From Alphaproteobacteria bacterium UBA6189 (GTDB lineage: Bacteria > Pseudomonadota > Alphaproteobacteria > Rickettsiales > UBA3002), in the NCBI GenBank assembly GCA_002422745.1, contig DITH01000056.1, forward strand, positions 1 to 19,397: 19,397 nt of DNA, in the 5' to 3' direction. Each line of letters opens with the position of its first letter. Position 1 is the stretch's first letter. Of the stretch, positions 13,521 to 19,397 are shown piece after piece. Under the pieces are notes generated by a model. That model was not told the origin of the DNA. It saw only the letters and a list, made by a program, of their open reading frames with translations, and searched no databases. A program made the position numbers and the translations under genes.

Positions 13521-14705
13521 TTAACTGACCTGAACTTCCTGCGCCGGCACGGCGAGGCGTGCGGTACTGCTGATATCAATGTTGCTGACTTGCGGCCGGG
13601 GCGTGTCGTGGCGGGCGGGTGCTTCGTCATGCGCTTCCGGCGGTGTAATTGGCGCGCGTGCCATAATGGGGTTGGGGCGCACATGGAATTTTTTCGGCGT
13701 CTCATGTTCGGCCAGCACTTTGGCAGCGGCCGCATCCGTCGGCTTGTAAGTCATGCCGGGGACGAATTTTTTGGCGAAATTAATGGCCGGCGCAATCGTG
13801 GCGGCGGTCACGAAGGTATAGAGCACATCCTGCGCAAGGTATTTGCCCATATGCTGGCTGGCGCGCTGGTAGGGCGTATCTTTCAGCGACGGATTATGCT
13901 GAATCTGGTTTTTCGACCAGTCGTAGCGGGTGCCGCCCGCCGCCGGTTCGCGCAGGCGGGTGTCGAGTTTTGTGGTGTTGTGCGGCATCAGCTCTTCCAC
14001 CGTCTGGCCGAGCTTATTGCCTGCAACTTCGGCCAGCCCGTCGACCCCGGGGAAACTTTGCAGGATCGGCGATTTCAGGTGTTTGCCCAGCGTGCGCACC
14101 ACATTGCTGGCGTTACCGATGCTGTAGCCGGTGAGTTGGGTGGCGATGATCGTGCCGATCCGCCCGACGAACGCGCCGAGCAGGGTGGGGCGTTCCTCCA
14201 GCCGGATCGCGGCATGGCGCAGTTTGAGGGAGGGGTCCTCCATTGCGTCGGCACCGTAATGGCCGCGGTTGAGCCATTCCACCAGCGGGGCCTTGATCTT
14301 AGCGCCGAGCCATACGCTGGGAATCATAATGAAATGCCCGGCGGTCACCAGCGTCAGCACGTTGGAAAGTGTGTTGGCAGCCTTGGCGCGATTGCTGGTA
14401 GGCGGGTTATGGATGTCGTACGCGGCTTTTTCACCAAAAGCACCAAGCGGCGGGGCGTCGTGCAGCCCTTTGGCAATTTTCTGCTGGATCACCGACGGCG
14501 CCGAAAATTCTTTGCCGAGCAGCTTGAAGCCGCTTTGCGAATGGCTGACCCAATAGGTGAACGCGGCGGACGCCACCAGGTTGACCCAGAAATTGATCAG
14601 CTGGTTGAAGACAAAATCATAGGTTCGCTCGCCGAAGGTCATATCCTTTGCGACCAAACTAACCTGTTGTTTGTCTAAATTATTATCCTGTTCTGGTGCG
14701 TTCAT
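13521..14705 (-). CDS. Membrane protein of unknown family, paralogue A of three
   Basis: Not recognised. The 394 aa are the longest of the three and the first in the transcript. Predicted membrane segments lie near 35-53, 113-135, 175-195 and 290-312. The conserved core is GHFIMIPSVWLGAKIKAPLV (123-142) followed by EWLNR, aligning without gaps with gene C. GRIGTII (181-187) matches GRLITVA (184-190) of gene B. The tail is rich in Pro, Ala and His and ends with R-L-A-V-P-A (383-388), like B and C. The ATG at 14705 is preceded by GAGACAGG very close to the start; an alternative ATG at residue 22 also has AGGA close by, so the start is uncertain. About 315 bp upstream separates it from the divergent TetR gene. 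Confidence 0.82.
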   Translation of the reverse strand: MNAPEQDNNLDKQQVSLVAKDMTFGERTYDFVFNQLINFWVNLVASAAFTYWVSHSQSGFKLLGKEFSAPSVIQQKIAKGLHDAPPLGAFGEKAAYDIHNPPTSNRAKAANTLSNVLTLVTAGHFIMIPSVWLGAKIKAPLVEWLNRGHYGADAMEDPSLKLRHAAIRLEERPTLLGAFVGRIGTIIATQLTGYSIGNASNVVRTLGKHLKSPILQSFPGVDGLAEVAGNKLGQTVEELMPHNTTKLDTRLREPAAGGTRYDWSKNQIQHNPSLKDTPYQRASQHMGKYLAQDVLYTFVTAATIAPAINFAKKFVPGMTYKPTDAAAAKVLAEHETPKKFHVRPNPIMARAPITPPEAHDEAPARHDTPRPQVSNIDISSTARLAVPAQEVQVS

Positions 14706-15020
14706 CCTGTCTCACAAAATCACGTGGAGCGCAGACTCCTCCACACTCATAATCTACCACAACCGGGTGAGCGGATTTGTGAAGCTTTCATGACAAAACA
14801 AGGCGTAGCAAGGGGTTAGCGAAACGAATGCGATGCGAAATTCATAGTTCATGCGCGAGCATCTCGAGGCATGCAATGCCAGACCCACAACCGCAGACAG
14901 AGCGCCTATTTCAGCCCACGCTTCCTAGGACAATCCCTACCTTAATTATACTTGCATTCAACGCCTTCAATGCTATGAATGATGCTGAATATACGTCCAA
15001 CCAAAGAGGTGGAGATCGGC
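14706..15020. other. Divergent intergenic region between paralogue A and the TetR gene
   Basis: Promoters for both directions must lie here. On the right side a TATACT (14947-14952) about 70 bp before the TetR start could be a -10, without a good -35. It is followed by imperfect palindromes, GCATT...AATGC at 14954-14973 and ATTCA...TGAAT nearby, which could be an operator for the regulator. On the left side GTGGAG and CTCCAC (14724-14729 and 14739-14744) form a perfect 6-bp inverted repeat just before paralogue A. The rest (about 14760-14940) shows no gene-like frame with a ribosome-binding site. Confidence 0.4.
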
Positions 15021-15758
15021 ATGTCCCGGGCAAATGTGAAGGATAAACGCAAGGCGCAACTTATCGCCGCAGCACTCGATTCCATCGCCAAACGTGGACT
15101 GATGGAAACTACTATTACCCATATTTCCAAAGGCGCCGGGATGAGCCGGGGCATCATCAATTTCTACTTCACCAGCAAGGAAATGATGCTGCGTGAAACG
15201 CTCAAAACCCTGATCGACGAATACGAAACGGAATGGGGCGAGGCGTTGGCGAAGGCAGGTGACGATGGGCGTGCGCGACTTGATGTGTTGATCGGGGCGC
15301 ATTTCAGTAAAAAACTTTGCTCGGCCCGCCGCCTGAACGTGATGTCGGCATTCTGGGGGCATGCGGCCACCCAGCCCGCCTACCGCAACCAACTGGAAGC
15401 CGCCGACCAGAAAATCGAGACCGCTTTTACGGAAGCGCTGGCGCACACGCTTGGCAGTTCGCTGGAAGAGTCGAAACATGCCGCAACCCAGCTGCATGCA
15501 CTGATTCGCGGCTTATGGCTTAATTTTATGCTTAATCCCCAGGATACCAGCCGCGAAACGCTGGCGGCGGAATGTATCAGCTTTATCGACCGCCTGACGG
15601 GTGCGCCCGTACGTATCGTGGCCAATAATGCCGTGCTGCCGCCCGTGCCAGCGCCACAGCTGGTGGAGCTCAAAAAGCCCAAAGCTAAAGCGAAACCCAA
15701 AGCGTCTGCCGAGCCGCAGCAGCTTGATATCGAAGATTTGTTCGGCAATATCCGCTAA
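15021..15758 (+). CDS. TetR/AcrR-family regulator, BetI-like
   Basis: DNA-binding dimeric repressor of 245 aa. The N-terminal helix-turn-helix domain spans about 8-55 (KRKAQLIAAALDSIAKRG, then TITHISKGAGMSRGIINFYF at 31-50), and the IINFYF variant is typical of BetI-like members (BetI has IISHYF). The ligand domain includes NVMSAFWGHAATQPAYRNQL (about 107-126), also like BetI. Unusually, it ends with a Lys/Ala/Pro-rich stretch near residues 220-233 (KKPKAKAKPKA) and LDIEDLFGNIR. The ATG at 15021 is preferred because GGTGGAG lies 6 bases upstream; the open frame begins 14 codons earlier without such a site. No betaine genes are adjacent, so BetI function is unlikely. The divergent three-gene membrane cluster and the gene itself are the obvious candidate targets. 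Confidence 0.88.
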   Translation: MSRANVKDKRKAQLIAAALDSIAKRGLMETTITHISKGAGMSRGIINFYFTSKEMMLRETLKTLIDEYETEWGEALAKAGDDGRARLDVLIGAHFSKKLCSARRLNVMSAFWGHAATQPAYRNQLEAADQKIETAFTEALAHTLGSSLEESKHAATQLHALIRGLWLNFMLNPQDTSRETLAAECISFIDRLTGAPVRIVANNAVLPPVPAPQLVELKKPKAKAKPKASAEPQQLDIEDLFGNIR

Positions 15759-15777
15759 TAAAAGTCGGACACGGCCG

Positions 15778-17112
15778 TTAGGCGGCCTGGGTGGTTACCG
15801 CGTTAAGCCAGCCGTCCAGATCGCGCAGGGCGCGTGCCGTGTAAGCATTGGGACGGTTATCTTTTTTTACTTTTTCTTCCAGCGGCACGAATAAGCCGAA
15901 ATTCACGTTCATCGGTTGGAACGTCTCGGCATTGGCCTCGCCGGTGATGTGCGCCAGCAGCGCGCCAAGCGCGGTGGTACGCGGGGGCGGGGTCATCGCC
16001 TCGCCCAAAAGTTCAGCCGCGGCAAACTGTCCGGCCATTAAGCCGCAGGCAGCGGATTCGACATAGCCCTCGACCCCGGTCACTTGTCCGGCAAAGCGGA
16101 TATGCGGGGCGGTTTTCAGCCGCAGCGACGCATCGAGCAGGTTGGGTGAGTTAATGAACGTATTGCGGTGAATGCCGCCAAGCCGCGCGAATTCGGCGTT
16201 CTCAAGCCCGGGGATGGAACGGAAGATACGCTGCTGTTCGGCGTATTTCAGCTTGGTCTGGAAGCCCACCATGTTCCACAGTGTGCCGAGCCTGTTATCC
16301 TGACGCAACTGCACGATAGCGTAAGCTTTCTCGGTGGGATTGTGCGGGTTGGTAAGCCCCACCGGTTTCATTGGCCCGTAGCGCAAGGTTTCCGGCCCGC
16401 GACTGGCCATGACTTCGATCGGCAGGCAGCCTTCGAAATAGGCGGTATTCTTTTCCCATTCCTTGAATTCGGTTTTTTCGCCGGTATTCAGCGCTTCGAT
16501 GAAGGCGAGATACTGTTCCTTATCCATCGGACAGTTGATGTAATCCTTGCCGTCGCCTTTATCGTAGCGGCTTTGGAACCAGGCCTTGCCCATATTGATC
16601 GAGTCGCGATGGATAATCGGCGCAATCGCATCGAAAAATGCCAGATATTCTTCCCCCGTATGGGCAATAATCGCCTGGCTCAGCGCCGGCGAGGTGAGGG
16701 GGCCGGTGGCGATGATCCAGTGACCATCGGTCGGAAGTTCCGTGATTTCTTCACGCGCAAAGGTAATATTGGGGTGCTGCTCCAACGCGTCCGTCACCGC
16801 TTGGGCGTAACCGTCGCGATCCACTGCCAGCGCCCCACCCGCGGGCACTTTATGTGCATCGGCACAACGCATGATGACCGAGCCGCAGCGGCGCATTTCC
16901 TCGTGAATCAGTCCTACCGCATTGCGTGTATGGTCGTCCGACCGGAAAGAGTTGGAGCAGACAAGCTCTGCCGAAAGCCCGGTATGATGCGCTTCGGTCG
17001 GTCGCACCGGGCGCATTTCGTGAAGCACAACCTTCACGCCGCGTTCGGCGGCCTGCCATGCCGCTTCGGAGCCGGCAAGGCCCGAGCCGATAATATGAAG
17101 TTCTGCGGTCAT
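15778..17112 (-). CDS. trmFO: Methylenetetrahydrofolate-tRNA-(uracil-5-)-methyltransferase TrmFO
   Basis: Flavoenzyme that makes ribothymidine at position 54 of tRNA, using methylenetetrahydrofolate. The FAD-binding [17 protein letters not shown] is at 9-25. The two conserved cysteines known from the B. subtilis enzyme are Cys52 (ELVCSNSF) and Cys229 ([13 protein letters not shown], a family signature). [16 protein letters not shown] (405-420) is also characteristic. At 444 aa it has normal length. The open frame runs on to 17535, giving 585 residues, but the extra 141 residues show no family match and read across the divergent gene at 17173-17658, so the ATG at 17112 is used (GGTAAAGAA just upstream). 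It converges on the TetR gene with a 19-bp gap. Confidence 0.97.
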   Translation of the reverse strand: MTAELHIIGSGLAGSEAAWQAAERGVKVVLHEMRPVRPTEAHHTGLSAELVCSNSFRSDDHTRNAVGLIHEEMRRCGSVIMRCADAHKVPAGGALAVDRDGYAQAVTDALEQHPNITFAREEITELPTDGHWIIATGPLTSPALSQAIIAHTGEEYLAFFDAIAPIIHRDSINMGKAWFQSRYDKGDGKDYINCPMDKEQYLAFIEALNTGEKTEFKEWEKNTAYFEGCLPIEVMASRGPETLRYGPMKPVGLTNPHNPTEKAYAIVQLRQDNRLGTLWNMVGFQTKLKYAEQQRIFRSIPGLENAEFARLGGIHRNTFINSPNLLDASLRLKTAPHIRFAGQVTGVEGYVESAACGLMAGQFAAAELLGEAMTPPPRTTALGALLAHITGEANAETFQPMNVNFGLFVPLEEKVKKDNRPNAYTARALRDLDGWLNAVTTQAA

Positions 17113-17136
17113 TTCTTTACCATTTTGCAATACAGC

Positions 17137-17162
17137 GCGGGTTATAATGATAAAAAACCCGC
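17137..17162. promoter_or_regulatory. Inverted repeat over a TATAAT box between trmFO and the divergent gene
   Basis: GCGGGTT (17137-17143) and AACCCGC (17156-17162) are perfect 7-bp inverted copies with a 12-bp AT-rich spacer. A perfect TATAAT (17143-17148, rightward) lies at the edge of the left arm, 25 bp before the ATG at 17173. No good -35 is present at the normal spacing. A protein binding the palindrome would block this promoter; read leftward it could instead be a hairpin before the trmFO promoter. Confidence 0.45.
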
Positions 17163-17172
17163 CTGACAATGG

Positions 17173-17658
17173 ATGGTCATGACAAAATACTGGCAACGAC
17201 TGGAAGGGTTGCGCGCCCTCAACGATAATGCGCCATCGCATCAGGAGGCGGTGCGTGCGCTGCTTGATCATACAGATGTGCTTAAAGATCTCTATCATTT
17301 GGCAAAAGAGGTGATGGCTTCGAGACCCAAGCCCATAGCCCCCGAGAACCACGATTATATTCTGGGCATTCGCATTCACGGGAAAGATGGGAAAGACGGA
17401 CAATTGAACCTGCGCGATCCGTTCCTCGACCTGTATACGACGCCGATTCAGAAAATCACCGCGGCGGCCCATATTTATGCGACCGCGCGGGATGGGGCGC
17501 AGGAAATGGGAGTAAACCAGATCAAAGCGATGCATGCGATCAAATCAGCACGTGCCACACTGATTGAAGCGCTGCAACACACGCTACATGATGCCGCCGC
17601 CAGTGAACGCGCGGTGCGGCAGTTCGAGCATTCCATAAATGAGGAGCGTGCTCGCTAA
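17173..17658 (+). CDS. Hypothetical protein, 161 aa, mostly helical
   Basis: Not recognised. The protein is cytosolic by appearance, with no signal peptide, membrane segment or cysteine. Residues 1-55 are helical ([33 protein letters not shown]). A central, probably beta part ([20 protein letters not shown], 62-81) holds glycine- and charge-rich turns, followed by long helices to the end (98-158). The start is uncertain: ATG codons at 17173 and 17179 both fit and neither has a good ribosome-binding site, but a TATAAT lies 25 bp upstream, implying a short leader. The last 4 bp overlap the end of the convergent hisN gene (shared CTAA). It is divergent from trmFO, with only 60 bp between the starts. 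Confidence 0.72.
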   Translation: MVMTKYWQRLEGLRALNDNAPSHQEAVRALLDHTDVLKDLYHLAKEVMASRPKPIAPENHDYILGIRIHGKDGKDGQLNLRDPFLDLYTTPIQKITAAAHIYATARDGAQEMGVNQIKAMHAIKSARATLIEALQHTLHDAAASERAVRQFEHSINEERAR

Positions 17659-18422
17659 CAGAGGTTGATCGCGTTTAGTAAGTCGGCATCGCCCACAGCC
17701 AGGGCCGTACCATCATGGGTATGCAACGTAATAGGCTCACCATCCCATCGCGTCAGGCTTCCGCCCGCGCCGTTAACAATGGGTACCAGCGCCAGGATGT
17801 CGTAAGGCTTCAACCCGGCATCGAGCACAATGTCGCGCGCGCCACGGGCAAGCAGGCCATAGGCGTATCCATCGCCATCTTTCACCGTGCGGCCGACCGA
17901 TTGTGCCAGCGCCACCACTTGTTTCGCCTGTTCTGGCGTAAAATACGCCGCGCTGGTAGTGGAGAATTCCGCTGCCGCCAGCGTGGCGCAGGCGCGGCTG
18001 CGGCAGGGCTCGCCGTTATAGAGGGTGGGTTCGCCCTCAACACCGGCCCAGCGCTCGCCACTCGCGGGCTGGTTGAGCAGACCGAGCACAGGCACCCCGG
18101 CATCGCACAGCGCAATCAGCGTGCCCCATTCCTTGCGCCCGGCGATAAAGGCGCGCGTGCCGTCGATGGGGTCGAGCACCCAGGTATAGCGGCTAATGGT
18201 TTTGGTGTGCCCGCCTTCCTCGCCTAAAATGGCGTGGTCGGGGAAATGCTGGGTAATTAATCCGCGCATCGCTTCCTCTGCCTCGCGGTCGGCCTGTGTC
18301 ACGGGGGTGGTATCAGCCTTGTCTTCGATGGTGAGCCCGGCCTCGAACGCCCGTAAAATCACCCGGCCAGCCGCATCGGCCAGCAAATGCGCAAAGGGTA
18401 GAAAACTGGAATAATCGTTCAA
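17655..18422 (-). CDS. hisN: Histidinol-phosphatase, inositol monophosphatase type (HisN)
   Basis: Mg2+-dependent phosphatase for the penultimate step of histidine synthesis, in the form used by many alphaproteobacteria and actinobacteria. The metal-binding motifs of the IMPase fold are intact: GEE at 67-69, WVLDPIDGTRAF with DPIDGT at 84-89, and the third-metal Asp in LKPYD (208). TPVTQADREAE and GLLNQP match HisN better than inositol phosphatases or CysQ. There is no ATG near the N-terminus. TTG at 18422 has GAGGA 3 bases upstream and gives 255 aa; TTG at 18440, directly after the gcdH stop, would give 261 aa. I favour the former. It follows gcdH on the same transcript and ends overlapping the convergent gene by 4 bp. 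Confidence 0.88.
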   Translation of the reverse strand: MNDYSSFLPFAHLLADAAGRVILRAFEAGLTIEDKADTTPVTQADREAEEAMRGLITQHFPDHAILGEEGGHTKTISRYTWVLDPIDGTRAFIAGRKEWGTLIALCDAGVPVLGLLNQPASGERWAGVEGEPTLYNGEPCRSRACATLAAAEFSTTSAAYFTPEQAKQVVALAQSVGRTVKDGDGYAYGLLARGARDIVLDAGLKPYDILALVPIVNGAGGSLTRWDGEPITLHTHDGTALAVGDADLLNAINLC

Positions 18423-18440
18423 CGTTCCTCGCAATGGCAA

Positions 18441-19397
18441 TTACGCTTCAAACGCGGCAATGCCGGTAATCGCCCGGCCGAGGATGAGCGCATGGATATC
18501 GTGCGTGCCTTCGTAGGTATTGACCGCCTCAAGATTCATCATATGGCGCATGACGTGGTATTCATCGGAAATACCATTGCCGCCCAGCATATCGCGCGCG
18601 ACACGGGCGACATCCAGTGCTTTGCCGCAGCTATTACGCTTGATGAGGGAAATCATCTCCGGCGCATAGGCATCGTCGTCCATCAACCGCCCTACCTGTA
18701 AAGCGGATTGTTGGGCGAGGGCGATGTCCGTCAGCATATCGGCCAGCTTTTTCTGAATCAGCTGGTTCGATGCCAGCGGTCGGCCGAATTGCTGACGCTC
18801 CAGCGTGTAATCACGGGCAATCTCGAAACAATGACGGGCGGCGCCCAGCACGCCCCAGCTAATGCCGTAACGCGCTTTATTGAGGCAGCTGAAGGGGCCT
18901 TTAAGCCCCGTCACGTCGAGCTTGCGTTCCTCGGGCACGAACACATCGTCGAGCATAATCATGCCGGTAGTGGAGGCACGTAAGCTAAGTTTTCCCTCGA
19001 TTTTCGGCGTGGAGATGCTGCCGCGGTCGCCGCGCTCGACGATAAAACCGGTAATGGTGTCGTCCAGTTTTGCCCAGACAATCATGATATCGGCAATCGG
19101 CGCATTGGTGATCCAGGTTTTCGAACCGCTAAGCCTGTAGCCCCCGTCCACTTTTACAGCGCGGGTTTTCATGCCACCAGGGTCGGAGCCATGATCCGGC
19201 TCGGTCAGGCCGAAGCAGCCAACCAACTCACCGCTGGCAAGCCGAGGCAGGTAGGTATCTTTCATCGCCGCGCTGGCGAATTGATGAATCGGGTGCATCA
19301 CCAGCGAACTTTGCACGGAAAGGGCCGAGCGGTAGCCTGAATCGACCCATTCGATCTCCTGCGCGACAAGACCATACGCCACATGGCTGACACCCGC
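18441..19397 (-). CDS. gcdH: Glutaryl-CoA dehydrogenase, 5' end outside the window
   Basis: FAD enzyme that oxidises and decarboxylates glutaryl-CoA to crotonyl-CoA in lysine, tryptophan and glutarate breakdown. The frame is open to the last base ([14 protein letters not shown] at the edge), so about the first 80 residues are missing. Family motifs are all present: [59 protein letters not shown] and [18 protein letters not shown] (here [14 protein letters not shown]). The catalytic Glu in [10 protein letters not shown] is coded at 18510-18512. RYGISWG and [14 protein letters not shown] distinguish it from straight-chain acyl-CoA dehydrogenases. It is upstream of hisN with at most an 18-bp gap, probably cotranscribed; the pathway link between the two is not obvious. 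Confidence 0.95.
   Translation of the reverse strand, partial: AGVSHVAYGLVAQEIEWVDSGYRSALSVQSSLVMHPIHQFASAAMKDTYLPRLASGELVGCFGLTEPDHGSDPGGMKTRAVKVDGGYRLSGSKTWITNAPIADIMIVWAKLDDTITGFIVERGDRGSISTPKIEGKLSLRASTTGMIMLDDVFVPEERKLDVTGLKGPFSCLNKARYGISWGVLGAARHCFEIARDYTLERQQFGRPLASNQLIQKKLADMLTDIALAQQSALQVGRLMDDDAYAPEMISLIKRNSCGKALDVARVARDMLGGNGISDEYHVMRHMMNLEAVNTYEGTHDIHALILGRAITGIAAFEA

Noticed and set aside
13392..14678. Rightward 428-codon frame opposite paralogues A and B
   Set aside because: Its composition is Arg-, His- and Gly-rich with no domain or membrane pattern, there is no ribosome-binding site, and the leftward frames form a consistent paralogue family.
16168..17166. Rightward 332-codon frame opposite trmFO
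   Set aside because: TrmFO on the other strand carries complete family motifs over the whole stretch; this frame is its antisense shadow.
17113..17535. N-terminal extension of trmFO to 585 residues
   Set aside because: The family begins at the FAD-binding segment a few residues after the ATG at 17112; the extension has no match and overlaps a divergent gene.
1..19397. CRISPR array, toxin-antitoxin pair, insertion sequence or prophage
   Set aside because: No regularly spaced repeats, transposase, integrase or small overlapping toxin-antitoxin gene pair was seen on either strand.

Overview
The window looks like a piece of alphaproteobacterial chromosome. The supporting genes are a BetI-type TetR regulator, folate-dependent TrmFO, an IMPase-type histidinol phosphatase, glutaryl-CoA dehydrogenase, a bacterial type IB topoisomerase and a tRNA-Ser with an encoded CCA end. 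Base composition is moderately GC-rich and fairly even, with no IS element, integrase, phage gene or CRISPR array. The genus cannot be fixed from the sequence; there is no rRNA.

Left part (1-6780): the 3' end of hisI, a small unknown gene facing it with its own UUCG-loop terminator, then a leftward two-gene unit of an MscS channel and an AstE/AspA-type zinc deacylase that overlap by 4 bp. Divergent from that unit is a stand-alone ammonium transporter with a strong terminator. A leftward soluble chemoreceptor-like protein follows, in which the MCP signalling tip lies before, not after, a Cache-type sensor. A rightward PhoU-family gene comes next.

Middle part (6791-9870): a small outer-membrane beta-barrel protein, a tRNA-Ser(CGA) gene with terminator, and beside it a 117-bp structured element whose end copies the last 18 bases of the tRNA. 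Then come a CsbD-like small protein, topoisomerase IB with all five active-site residues, and a secreted two-EF-hand protein.

Right part (9875-14705): five leftward genes in a row. The first three (14705 to 11557) are tightly packed and are diverged paralogues of one another, each with about four predicted membrane segments and a related short C-terminal motif. I do not recognise the family, and this is the best candidate for an undescribed system here. Downstream are a Mug-type DNA glycosylase with altered active-site motifs and a Rieske oxygenase.

Far right (15021-19397): a TetR regulator, trmFO, a small unknown gene divergent from trmFO, and a leftward pair of gcdH (cut by the window edge) and hisN. 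Annotated starts were moved from the longest open frame where a ribosome-binding site or family length favoured another start (amt, topoisomerase IB, EF-hand protein, TetR, trmFO, hisN).
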